Assembly (NCBI RefSeq): GCF_001866665.1
Contig: NZ_MLYO01000040.1
Span: 1 to 64,000 of the forward strand
Length of the DNA stretch: 64,000 nt
Direction: 5' to 3'
DNA from: Streptomyces monashensis
GTDB lineage: Bacteria; Actinomycetota; Actinomycetes; Streptomycetales; Streptomycetaceae
In this document: in pieces, positions 41,343 through 49,285 of the stretch
How the letters are laid out: every line of letters begins with the position of its first letter
Position numbering within the stretch: the stretch's first letter is position 1
Position numbers and translations under genes: made by a program
Notes under the pieces: generated by a model
Told to the model about the DNA's origin: nothing
What the model saw: the letters and a program-made list of their open reading frames with translations, nothing else
Database searches by the model: none

Positions 41343-43633
41343 GACGCCGCTCCGCGCGCGGGCTCCAGGCGGACCAACACCCCTTTGGACGTGGGGGTGT
41401 TGCTGATGTCCGCGACGCTGTCCAGCGGCACCAGGACATTGGTCTCGGGGTAGTAGGAGGCGGCCGAGCCGCGGCTGGCGGGGTAGGCGACGACCCGGAA
41501 GTCCGCTGCCCGGCGCTCACGCCCGTCGTGCCAGACCGCGACCAGGTCCACCAGGTCGCGGTCGGCGAACCCGAGGTCCCGGAGGTCGTCGGGGTTGACG
41601 AGTACGACGCGGCGGGCGTTGTGGATGCCCCGGTAGCGGTCGTTCATCGCGTACGGGACGGTGTTCCACTGGTCGTGCGAGCGCAGCGTCTGGAGCAGCA
41701 GGTGCCCCTCGGGGATGTCGGGCATCGTGAAGTCGTTGCGGGTGAAGACGGCCTTGCCGCTCGGGGTGCGGAAGACGTGCTGGTTGACCGGGTTGGGCAG
41801 CCGGAAGCCGCCGGGCTCTGCCACGCGGGCGTTGAAGTCCTGGAAGCCGGGGACGACGCGGGAGATGCGGTCGCGGACGGTGCCGTAGTCCGCCTCGAAG
41901 TCCTCCCAGGGGATGGCCGGTGTGTCGCCGAGGGTCCTGCGGGCCAGCCGGCTGATGATCGCGACCTCGCTGAGCAGGTGCGGGGAGGCAGGGGGCAGCT
42001 TGCCGCGGGAGGCGTGCACCTCGCTCATGGAGTCCTCGACGGTGACGAACTGCTCCCCGGCCGCCTGCACGTCCCGGTCGCTGCGGCCGAGGGTGGGCAG
42101 GATGAGGGCGGTGTCACCGCAGACCGTGTGGGAGCGGTTGAGCTTGGTGGAGATGTGCGCGGTGAGCCGGCAGCCGCGCATCGCCTCCTCGGTGACGTCG
42201 CTGTCCGGGGTGGCCCGGACGAAGTTGCCGGCGACGCCGAGGAACACCGTGGCGGTGCCGTCGCGCATGGCCCGGATGCCGTCGACCGAGTCCAGTCCGT
42301 GCTTCGTGGGCGGGGTGAAGCCGAACTCGCGCTCCAGGGCGTCGAGGAACGGCTGGGGCATGCGCTCCCAGATGCCCATGGTGCGGTCGCCCTGGACGTT
42401 GCTGTGCCCGCGCACGGGGCACACACCCGCGCCCGGCCGTCCGACGTTGCCGCGCAGCAGAAGGAAGTTGACGACTTCGCGGATGGTCGGGACGCCGTGC
42501 TTGTGCTGGGTGAGTCCCATCGCCCAGCAGACGATGATCTTTCCGCTGCGCAGCACCTGTTCGTGGACGGCCTCGATCTCCTCGCGGCTCAGCCCGGTCG
42601 CGGCGAGGACGTCCTCCCACGCGATCTTCCGGGCGTGGTCGGCGAAGTCCGTGAAGCCGGTGGTGTGGGCGCTGATGAAGGCGTGGTCGAGGACGGTGCC
42701 CGGGCGCTCGTCCTCGGCCTCCAGCAGCAGTCGGTTGAGCGCCTGGAACAGGGCGAGGTCGCCACCGGGGCGGATCTGGAGGAACCGGTCGGCGATCGCG
42801 GTGCCCCGGCCGATCACCCCGCGGGCCTTCTGGGGGTGCTTGAAGCGGAGCAGTCCGGCCTCGGGCAGCGGGTTGACCGCGATGACCTTGCCGCCGCCCC
42901 GCTTGGTCTCCTCCAGCGCGGACAGCATGCGCGGATGGTTGGTGCCCGGGTTCTGTCCGACGACGAAGACCAGGTCGGCGGTGTGGATGTCGTCCAGCGA
43001 GACACTGCCCTTGCCGATGCCGAGGGTCTCCATCAGGGCGGACCCGCTCGACTCGTGGCACATGTTGGAGCAGTCCGGCAGGTTGTTGGTGCCATAGGCG
43101 CGGGCGAACAGCTGCAGCAGGAAGGCGGCCTCGTTGCCCACCCGGCCGGAGGTGTAGAAGAGGGCCTCGTCCGGGGAGTCGAGCCGGCGCAGTTCCGCGG
43201 CGAGCACCTCCAACGCCTCGTCCCAGCCGACGGGTTCGTAGTGCTCGGCGCCGGGCCGCTTGATCATGGGCTCGGTGAGCCGGCCCTGCTGGTTGAGCCA
43301 GTAGTCCGACTTCGCGCCCAGTTCGGCGATCGAGTGCTCGCGGAAGAAGTCGGCGGTGACGCGGCGCGTGGTGGCCTCGTCGTTGATGTGCTTCGCACCG
43401 TTCTCGCAGTACTCGTTGAGGTGCCGCTTGCCCGCCGCGGGCTCGGGCCAGGCGCAGCCCGGGCAGTCGGTTCCCCTGGCCTGGTTGATGTTCAGCAGGG
43501 TCAGCGCGGTGCGGCGTACGGAGGTCTGCTCCAGGGAGTACGTCAGCGCGTGCGTCACCGCCGGGACACCGGTGGCCCAGCGCTTGGGCGGGGTGACCGA
43601 CAGGTCGTCTACGGGGTCCTCGATGCCGCTCAT
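41330..43633 (-). CDS. Molybdopterin oxidoreductase, FdhF/YdeP family
   Basis: 767 residues. The N-terminal [4Fe-4S] site uses CPGCAWPEP (about 57-65) and EYCENGAKH; the bis-MGD domain shows CSNMCHESSG with the likely Mo-ligand Cys near 201, then VVGQNPGTNHPRM and GRGTAIADRFLQIRPGGDLA. The C-terminal cofactor-binding barrel begins near 640. It belongs to the FdhF/YdeP group (YdeP is linked to acid resistance in E. coli); formate as substrate is plausible but not established. Cytosolic, with no Tat signal. No selenocysteine codon is evident. It is followed by overlapping fdhD, and is divergent from moeA. Confidence 0.93.
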   Translation of the reverse strand: MSGIEDPVDDLSVTPPKRWATGVPAVTHALTYSLEQTSVRRTALTLLNINQARGTDCPGCAWPEPAAGKRHLNEYCENGAKHINDEATTRRVTADFFREHSIAELGAKSDYWLNQQGRLTEPMIKRPGAEHYEPVGWDEALEVLAAELRRLDSPDEALFYTSGRVGNEAAFLLQLFARAYGTNNLPDCSNMCHESSGSALMETLGIGKGSVSLDDIHTADLVFVVGQNPGTNHPRMLSALEETKRGGGKVIAVNPLPEAGLLRFKHPQKARGVIGRGTAIADRFLQIRPGGDLALFQALNRLLLEAEDERPGTVLDHAFISAHTTGFTDFADHARKIAWEDVLAATGLSREEIEAVHEQVLRSGKIIVCWAMGLTQHKHGVPTIREVVNFLLLRGNVGRPGAGVCPVRGHSNVQGDRTMGIWERMPQPFLDALEREFGFTPPTKHGLDSVDGIRAMRDGTATVFLGVAGNFVRATPDSDVTEEAMRGCRLTAHISTKLNRSHTVCGDTALILPTLGRSDRDVQAAGEQFVTVEDSMSEVHASRGKLPPASPHLLSEVAIISRLARRTLGDTPAIPWEDFEADYGTVRDRISRVVPGFQDFNARVAEPGGFRLPNPVNQHVFRTPSGKAVFTRNDFTMPDIPEGHLLLQTLRSHDQWNTVPYAMNDRYRGIHNARRVVLVNPDDLRDLGFADRDLVDLVAVWHDGRERRAADFRVVAYPASRGSAASYYPETNVLVPLDSVADISNTPTSKGVLVRLEPARGAASWDG

Positions 43634-43659
43634 GATCCGGCAGCATCCGCCTCGTCACG

Positions 43660-43758
43660 CGGCGAAGTCAAAGAGGTGTTTTCGATGAGCCGATAAGCAG
43701 GGGTTATCACATAGGCGGGACCTGTCGGCCGACAAACAGCCCCTCTTTGACTTCGCCG
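43660..43758. promoter_or_regulatory. Divergent FdhF/moeA control region: 17-bp inverted repeat and LysR-type box
   Basis: The 17-base arm at 43660-43676, CGGCGAAGTCAAAGAGG, recurs perfectly inverted at 43742-43758 as CCTCTTTGACTTCGCCG. The 65 bases between contain GATAAGCAGGGGTTATC at 43692-43708, a five-base-arm palindrome of LysR T-N11-A type. The outer arms lie 27 bases before the FdhF start and 15 bases before the moeA start. They could be a loop-forming operator pair or long hairpins in both leader RNAs. Confidence 0.7.
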
Positions 43759-43773
43759 GATGCCTGATCAACG

Positions 43774-45075
43774 ATGACCGGCATGAGGGCATCCCGGACG
43801 GACACGGCCGACGGCACGGCACCGCACGGAGCGGCATCGCGCGCCACCGCACCGCATGGGGCCCCTGCCGCGCCGGGCGCGCGGCGGGTCGGCCGGGACT
43901 GGGAGCGGGCCCGCGCGATCGCCGGGTCCTGTGCCGGCCGGCCGCTGCCCGCGGGCCCCCGCTCCCTCGCCGACGCCCTCGGCCACGCACTGGCGGAACC
44001 GCTCCTCGCGCTCACCGATCTGCCGTCGTTCGACACCGCCGCGATGGACGGCTGGGCCGTGGCCGGACCGGGCCCGTGGCGACTGGGCGGCGCGGGGCTC
44101 CTCGCCGGCGAGGAGCCCGGACCGCTCGGCCGGGACACCGCCGTCCCCATCGCGACCGGCGCCCCGGTGCCGCCCGGCGCCACCGCCGTGCTGCGCCGCG
44201 AGCACGGCGAGGCGGACCCCGCGCGGGACCTGCTCTACGACCGCTCCCCCGGTCCGGTGTGCGAGGGGCAGGACATCCGGCCGCGCGGCCAGGAGTGCCG
44301 TTCCGGCGAGCCGCTGCTGCCCGCCGGCACCACCGTGACCGAACGTGTGCTGGGCCTCGCGGCGGCGGCCGGATACGACCGGCTGACCGTGCACCGCCGC
44401 CCCAGCGTGGAACTCCTCGTCCTCGGCGACGAGTTGCTCGACCGGGGCGTGCCGCGCGGCGGGCGGGTCCGGGACGCGCTCGGCCCGCTGCTGCCGCCGT
44501 GGCTGCGGGGCCGCGGCGCCGAGCTGATCGGCCATCGCCGGGTGCCGGACGACCCCGGCCCGCTGGGTGAGGCCGTGCGCAGCTCGCCCGCCGACGTCGT
44601 CATCACCACCGGGAGCACCGCGGCGGGCCCCGTGGACTTCCTGCACGACACGCTCCGGTCGGTGGGCGCCCGGCTGCTGATCGACTCCGTTGCGGTGCGA
44701 CCGGGCCATCCGATGCTGCTCGCCGAGCTGCCCGCGACCTCGGACGGCCGGGCGCGCCGGCTGGTCGGGCTGCCGGGTAACCCGCTGGCCGCGGTGGCCG
44801 GCCTGGTCACGCTCGCCGAACCGCTGCTGCGCCGGCTCGGCGGCCGTCGCGAGGCCGGTCCGGTCCGGCTGACGGCGACCGCCGCCCTGCCGGGACATCC
44901 GCACGACACCCGGCTGCTGCCGGTGTTCACGTCCGGCCAGGGGGTGGCGCCGCTGCCGTTCGACGGCCCGGCGATGCTCCGGGGCCTCGCCCTGGCGGAC
45001 GCCCTCGCAGTGGTCCCACCGGGCGGTGTCACGGCCGGCGCCGCCGTGGACGTACTGGAGCTGCCCGGCCGGTGA
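43774..45075 (+). CDS. moeA: Molybdopterin molybdotransferase
   Basis: 433 residues. MoeA inserts molybdate into adenylylated molybdopterin. Visible motifs are DTAAMDGWAV (the family DxxAMDGYA) near 87, VPIATGAPVPPGATAVLRRE, then ELLVLGDEL, VVITTGSTAAGPVDFL, and VRPGHPMLLAEL with GLPGNPLAA in the catalytic domain. The Gly-rich GSTAAGP replaces the usual GGVSxGxxD, a notable change in the molybdate region. The first 35 residues are a Thr/Ala/His-rich extension. It is divergent from the FdhF/YdeP gene and probably supplies its cofactor; a housekeeping moeA likely exists elsewhere. Confidence 0.88.
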   Translation: MTGMRASRTDTADGTAPHGAASRATAPHGAPAAPGARRVGRDWERARAIAGSCAGRPLPAGPRSLADALGHALAEPLLALTDLPSFDTAAMDGWAVAGPGPWRLGGAGLLAGEEPGPLGRDTAVPIATGAPVPPGATAVLRREHGEADPARDLLYDRSPGPVCEGQDIRPRGQECRSGEPLLPAGTTVTERVLGLAAAAGYDRLTVHRRPSVELLVLGDELLDRGVPRGGRVRDALGPLLPPWLRGRGAELIGHRRVPDDPGPLGEAVRSSPADVVITTGSTAAGPVDFLHDTLRSVGARLLIDSVAVRPGHPMLLAELPATSDGRARRLVGLPGNPLAAVAGLVTLAEPLLRRLGGRREAGPVRLTATAALPGHPHDTRLLPVFTSGQGVAPLPFDGPAMLRGLALADALAVVPPGGVTAGAAVDVLELPGR

Positions 45076-45179
45076 GCCGGTGGCGTCCCGGTGCGGCCCA
45101 GCCCGTGTCGTACGGCAGCTCCGTGCCGTACGGCGGCTCGCGCTCGGCGGCCCGTGCTCGGCGGCACTAGCGTGGGGGC

Positions 45180-46085
45180 ATGCGTCACGAGGTGACCGAT
45201 GCCGACACCGCGGCCGCGGTGGGCAGTGGTGATGTGCCCGTGCTGGCGACGCCGCGGCTGATCGCCTGGCTGGAGGCGGCCACCGTGCGGGCCGCCGCGC
45301 CCTTCACCGCGACCGGTCAGACCACCGTCGGCACCGAGGTCTGGGTCCGGCATGTGCGGCCCACCCGGGTGGGCGGCCGGGTGGAGGTGAGCGCCCGGCC
45401 GCTGCCCTCCGCGACGGACCGGCGGCTGACCTTCCTGGTACGGGCCGTCGACGGCGCGGGCCTGCTCGTCGCGACGGGCGAGATCGACCGGGCGGTCGTG
45501 GACCGGCAGCGCTTCCTCGCGCAGACACCCGACCGGCGGCGGAGCGCTGACCGGCACGGTTCACACCGGCGTGTGGCCCTCCAGGTACGTCCGCACGACC
45601 GCCGGGAGGTCGGCGTCGGCGGTCTCGGCGAGCGAGGCCCAGCGCAGTCGGTCCGGCGCGAGACGGGCACCGTCGGACGGGGACTCGCTCAGCAACTGGC
45701 ACACCACGGCCGTGGCGCCGTCCTGCGGGGTCAGGCTCTCGGTGCCGTCGACGAGGTAGCCGGTGAGTTCGTAGACGACGCGCGCCGCGGTGGCCTCGGC
45801 CGGCTCGGCCGGCTCGGGAGTGCCGGACGGCAGTCTCCAGCCCTCGCCGCGCTCCGCCAGCAGCAGCCGTCCGTCGTACAGGACGACGGCCTGCACCACG
45901 CCTTCGGCGGGCTCCAGCGTCATGACCGACCAACCCCTCCCCCGGCACGCTCGGCCGGGTTCTCCTCCCTTACCCAGGGCCGGGCACCCGCACGCCGCGC
46001 CGGTCAGTACAGCACCGGCAGGTCCCCGGGCCGGACCCGCACCGTCACCGGCAAGGTGGCTTCGACCTCGCCGTCGGCGCCGTAG
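45180..46085 (+). CDS. Thioesterase, FlK-like; stop codon apparently lost
   Basis: The first about 115 residues are a hot-dog-fold thioesterase of the FlK-like group: MRHEVTDADTAAAVGSGDVP, LATPRLIAWLEAATVRAA (the helix with the catalytic-region Glu), GTEVWVRHVRPTRVGGRV with the expected His, and TFLVRAVDGAGLLVATGEID. Relatives are 125-140 residues long, but this frame continues to 46085 through the antisense of the NUDIX gene, where composition no longer looks like protein. A one-base shift near 45530 would give a stop at about 45547 (TGA in GAGCGCTGA). So the real gene probably ends near 45550. FlK hydrolyses fluoroacetyl-CoA; the substrate here is unknown. Confidence 0.6.
   Translation: MRHEVTDADTAAAVGSGDVPVLATPRLIAWLEAATVRAAAPFTATGQTTVGTEVWVRHVRPTRVGGRVEVSARPLPSATDRRLTFLVRAVDGAGLLVATGEIDRAVVDRQRFLAQTPDRRRSADRHGSHRRVALQVRPHDRREVGVGGLGERGPAQSVRRETGTVGRGLAQQLAHHGRGAVLRGQALGAVDEVAGEFVDDARRGGLGRLGRLGSAGRQSPALAALRQQQPSVVQDDGLHHAFGGLQRHDRPTPPPARSAGFSSLTQGRAPARRAGQYSTGRSPGRTRTVTGKVASTSPSAP
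45561..45923 (-). CDS. NUDIX-fold protein with degenerate Nudix box
   Basis: 120 residues. The fold is recognisable: VVQAVVLYDGRLLLAERGEG, then WRLPSGTPEP and the helix ATAARVVYELTGYLV. The Nudix box GX5EX7REUXEEXGU is only partly kept: the Gly, first Glu, Arg, one of the paired Glu and final Gly are there, but the RE pair is RV and the EE pair is EL. Metal binding and hydrolysis are therefore doubtful. Its codon bias is normal, and it lies between the thioesterase and the lipid-kinase gene. It may be a non-catalytic binding protein. Confidence 0.7.
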   Translation of the reverse strand: MTLEPAEGVVQAVVLYDGRLLLAERGEGWRLPSGTPEPAEPAEATAARVVYELTGYLVDGTESLTPQDGATAVVCQLLSESPSDGARLAPDRLRWASLAETADADLPAVVRTYLEGHTPV

Positions 46086-46885
46086 TAGACGGGCCGGGTC
46101 GCCTCGATGCGCAGTTCCCGGCCGCGCAGGACGCGCACCTCGGGGCGGCCGACGTGGCCGCCGGTCTTCAGCTCGTTCATGAGGGCGAAGAACAGCCGGC
46201 GGGGCGCCTCGCGGATCATCACGATGTCCAGCAGCCCGTCGTCGACCCGGGCGCCGGGGGCGATCAGCCGACCGGAGCCGTAGTAGGGCGAGTTGGCGGC
46301 CACGACGGTGTACCCGCGGTGGGTGTGCTCCTCGCCGTCGACGGTGACGCGGTAGTCGGCCGCGCGCCAGCCGGTGACGGCGCGCAGGCCGCCCGCGTAG
46401 TAGGAGGCGGAGCCGCGCAGCAGCCGGGCGTGGTTGGCGTGCCGGTTGGCCACGGCGTCGACTCCGGCGTACACGCTGCCGAGGACGACGGTGCGCTCGT
46501 GGACGGCCGACTCCACCTCGACGGTGTCGACCGGCCGGGGCTCGGAGTGCAGCAGGATGCCGGCGAGGGCGGCGGGGTCGGAGGGCAGGTCCAGGGCGCG
46601 GGCGAAGTCGTTGCCGCGGCCCGCGGGCACCAGGCCGAGGACGGCCCCCGTGCCGCTCAGCGCGCCGCCGATGCCGCCGGCGATGCCGTCGCCGCCGACG
46701 GCCAGGACGATCCGGCCGCGCTCACCGGCCCGGCGCGCGAGGTCCTGGGCGTGGGCGAGGCTGTGGCTGTACTCCGTCTCCAGTTCGGCACCGGCCTCAC
46801 GCAGCAGCCGGGCCAGGGGCAGCAGGGTCGCCGCCCCGGTGGAGCCGCCCGCGGTGGGGTTGACGACGGCGGTGAACTGTCGCAT
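46004..46885 (-). CDS. Diacylglycerol kinase-like lipid kinase (DagK/YegS family)
   Basis: 293 residues. The catalytic domain starts MRQFTAVVNPTAGGSTGAAT (the NPxxG phosphate site), with IVLAVGGDGIAGGIGGAL, the nucleotide-binding GGDGT-type motif (here GGDGI), and GLVPAGRGNDFARAL, the invariant GTGNDxA-type motif with Arg for Thr. The C-terminal domain holds GARVDDGLLDIVM (the DGxLD metal site). Family members phosphorylate diacylglycerol or other lipids to phosphatidate. It is 65 bases downstream of the AgpS-like gene, so it probably acts on the same lipid product. Confidence 0.92.
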   Translation of the reverse strand: MRQFTAVVNPTAGGSTGAATLLPLARLLREAGAELETEYSHSLAHAQDLARRAGERGRIVLAVGGDGIAGGIGGALSGTGAVLGLVPAGRGNDFARALDLPSDPAALAGILLHSEPRPVDTVEVESAVHERTVVLGSVYAGVDAVANRHANHARLLRGSASYYAGGLRAVTGWRAADYRVTVDGEEHTHRGYTVVAANSPYYGSGRLIAPGARVDDGLLDIVMIREAPRRLFFALMNELKTGGHVGRPEVRVLRGRELRIEATRPVYYGADGEVEATLPVTVRVRPGDLPVLY

Positions 46886-46950
46886 CGGATGTGCCTCCGG
46901 GGCGGTGACGGTCGCGCTGAGGGGACGGTGGGGTGGGCGGCGGGGCCGGG

Positions 46951-48555
46951 TCAGTCGGTCAGGGCGTGGCCGGGCAGCAGGACGCCGGGGTTGAGCAGGC
47001 CCTCGGGGTCGAGGCGGCGCTTGACCGCGCGCAGGGCCGAGATGCCGAGCGGTCCGGCCTCGCGGACGTACCAGTCGCGGTGGTCGGTGCCGACGCCGTG
47101 GTGGTGGGAGATGGTACCGCCGGCGGCGAGCACGGCCTCGTTGGCCGCGTGCTTGGCGGGTTCCCAGTGGGCGACCGGGTCCTCGCCCTGGGCGCTGACG
47201 ACCGTGAAGTACAGCGAGGCGCCGTTCTCGTACACGTGGGAGATGTGGCACATCACCAGGGGCGGGGTGCCGGCCGCGGTGAGGGTGTCGGTGAGCGCGG
47301 TGCGCACGGCGGTGTAGAGGTCGGGGATACGGGACCAGAACGCCGCGGTCTCCAGGGTCTCCGCGAAGGCGCCGACGTCGAGCAGCGCGTCGCGCAGGTA
47401 CGGCGCCGAGAAGCGGCCGTGGGCCCAGCGCTCGCCGGGCTCGGTGCCGGCCAGAGTGCCGCCGCAGGCGGTGAGGACGGCGGCGGCCTGCTCCCGGCGC
47501 AGCGCGGTGTCCTCGGGCGTGCCCTCGTAGCCCGCGATGGCGAGGCAGCCTGCCGTGCTCTGGCTCAGGTCGCCGCCGATGGACTCGGGTTGGGCCAGGC
47601 CGATGAAGGTTTCGGTCTCGTCGGACAGGCGCAGCACGGTCGGCCGGGGTCCGTCCTGGGCGAGCGTGCGCAGCGCGGCGGCCCCCTCCGCGAAGGAGGC
47701 GAACCGCCAGCCCTCGTAGACGCACACCTCGGGCCGGGGGCGGACGCGGACGGTGACGGAGGTGATGACGCCGAAGGCGCCCTCGGAACCGAGGATCAGC
47801 TGGCGCAGGTCGGGTCCGGCGGCGGAGCGCGGGGCACGGCCGGTCTCGATGGTGCCCTCGGGGGTGGCGAGGGTCAGGCCGAGGACCATCTCGTCGAAGC
47901 GGCCGTAGCCGGCGGAGGCCTGGCCGCTGGAGCGGGCCGCGGCGAAGCCGCCGATGGTGGCCCACTCGAAGGACTGCGGGAAGTGGCCGAGGGTGAAGCC
48001 CTGTTCGGCGAGCAGCGCCTCGGCCTCGGGGGCGCGCAGGCCGGGCTGGAGGACAGCGGTGCGCGAGACGGGGTCGAGGTCGAGCAGGGCGTCCATGCGG
48101 CGCAGGTCCAGGGCGATGAACGCGCTGCGCCTCGGGGCGAGTCCGCCGACGACCGAGGTGCCGCCGCCGAAGGGGACGACGGCGAGGCCGTGTGCGCCGC
48201 AGGCGCGCAGCACGGCGAGGACCTCGTCGTGCGAGCCGGGCAGGACGACGGCCTGCGGGACGTCCGTGAGGTCCGCGGCGCGGATGCGCAACAGGTCGGG
48301 CGTGGACTTGCCGCGGGTGTGCCGGATGCGGCTCTCGTCGTCGGTGCGGACGTGCTCCGTGCCGCCGGCGGCCTCGGCGAGCGCCGTGAGCGCGGCGGGC
48401 GAGGCCGTGGTGGCGGGCACCCGGATGTCGTCGAGCGAGAGGGCGGGGGTGGTGCGGGGCTTGACGCCGAGGAGGTCGCGCAGCAGGCCGGTCACCGAGT
48501 CGGGCAGGGGTGCCGCCTTGGCCGGGTCGCCCCAGCCGTTCCACAGCATGTCCAT
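46951..48555 (-). CDS. FAD-binding oxidase, alkyl-DHAP synthase (AgpS)-like
   Basis: 534 residues of the vanillyl-alcohol-oxidase/FAD_binding_4 fold. FAD contacts include VVPFGGGTSVVGGL (about 125-138) and WATIGGFAAARSSGQASAGY, then FDEMVLGLTLATPEG. The C-terminus has TISHHHGVGTDHRDW, the His-rich active-site loop of alkyl-dihydroxyacetonephosphate synthases, with the catalytic Tyr likely at WYVREAGP. AgpS swaps the acyl group of acyl-DHAP for a fatty alcohol, making the ether bond of ether lipids. It is followed by a lipid kinase and is divergent from a TetR-GlpD pair. Function as AgpS is inference from family and context. Confidence 0.88.
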   Translation of the reverse strand: MDMLWNGWGDPAKAAPLPDSVTGLLRDLLGVKPRTTPALSLDDIRVPATTASPAALTALAEAAGGTEHVRTDDESRIRHTRGKSTPDLLRIRAADLTDVPQAVVLPGSHDEVLAVLRACGAHGLAVVPFGGGTSVVGGLAPRRSAFIALDLRRMDALLDLDPVSRTAVLQPGLRAPEAEALLAEQGFTLGHFPQSFEWATIGGFAAARSSGQASAGYGRFDEMVLGLTLATPEGTIETGRAPRSAAGPDLRQLILGSEGAFGVITSVTVRVRPRPEVCVYEGWRFASFAEGAAALRTLAQDGPRPTVLRLSDETETFIGLAQPESIGGDLSQSTAGCLAIAGYEGTPEDTALRREQAAAVLTACGGTLAGTEPGERWAHGRFSAPYLRDALLDVGAFAETLETAAFWSRIPDLYTAVRTALTDTLTAAGTPPLVMCHISHVYENGASLYFTVVSAQGEDPVAHWEPAKHAANEAVLAAGGTISHHHGVGTDHRDWYVREAGPLGISALRAVKRRLDPEGLLNPGVLLPGHALTD

Positions 48556-48685
48556 TGAAGGGTCGTCCTCACAGGTCGGTGTGCTCGGTTCGGTGCTCGG
48601 TGTGCTCGGTCCGCGCGACGGCCCGGCGGCCGTTGCCCGGGAGGGTCTTCTCCTGCCGGACCCTCAGGGCGTTACACTGTGACAC

Positions 48686-49285
48686 ATGACGCCTATTCGT
48701 CACAACGGTTCGGACAACGATCACGTGCTCGACGCGGTACGCGACTGCGTGCTGGCCGTCGGAGTCCGCCGCACCACCCTCGCCGACGTGGCCCGCCGCG
48801 CCGGTGTCTCCCGGATGACGCTGTACCGGCGCTGGCCGGACCTGCGGACCCTGGTGGGCGACCTGATGACCCGGGAGTGGATCGACGTCGCCACCCGTGC
48901 CATCCCCGAGGCCGCGGACGGCACGGACACGCGCACCCGGATCGTGGACGGGCTGGTGGCGGGCGTCGAGGCGTTCCGGGCCCATCCGCTGTTCCGCAAG
49001 ATCGTCGACGTCGATCCCGAACTGCTGCTGCCGTATGTGCTCGACCGGCGCGGAGCGAGCCAGGAGGCCCTGCTCGTGCTGCTGGCCGACGCGCTGCGCG
49101 AGGGCCACGCGGACGGCTCCGTGCGCCGCGGCCATGTCGAACGGCAGTCCCGTGCGCTGCTGTTGACCGTGCAGTCCTTCACCCTGTCCCTGCGCACGAT
49201 GACCGACGAGGACGATCCGGAGCTGGACTCCGCCGCGTTCCTCGGCGAGTTGCGCACCCTCCTGGAGAGGATCCTCACGCCATGA
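48686..49285 (+). CDS. TetR family regulator of the glpD/agpS-like locus
   Basis: 199 residues. The HTH is DCVLAVGVRRTTLADVARRA, then GVSRMTLYRRWPDLRTLV, within residues 18-58. The ligand-binding part is the TetR_C-type with AFRAHPLFRKIVDVDPELLL. It starts at ATG 48686 and overlaps the glpD start as ATGA, so it is translated with glpD and is probably autoregulated. The 130-base gap to the divergent agpS-like gene contains imperfect direct repeats of GGTGTGCTCGGT and a TGTGAC/GTCACA pair around the start codon, both candidate operators. The effector may be a lipid or acyl-CoA. Confidence 0.9.
   Translation: MTPIRHNGSDNDHVLDAVRDCVLAVGVRRTTLADVARRAGVSRMTLYRRWPDLRTLVGDLMTREWIDVATRAIPEAADGTDTRTRIVDGLVAGVEAFRAHPLFRKIVDVDPELLLPYVLDRRGASQEALLVLLADALREGHADGSVRRGHVERQSRALLLTVQSFTLSLRTMTDEDDPELDSAAFLGELRTLLERILTP

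Noticed and set aside
41528..43696. Plus-strand open frame of over 720 codons opposite the FdhF/YdeP gene
   Set aside because: Antisense shadow of a complete molybdoenzyme gene; no ribosome site and no recognisable domain.
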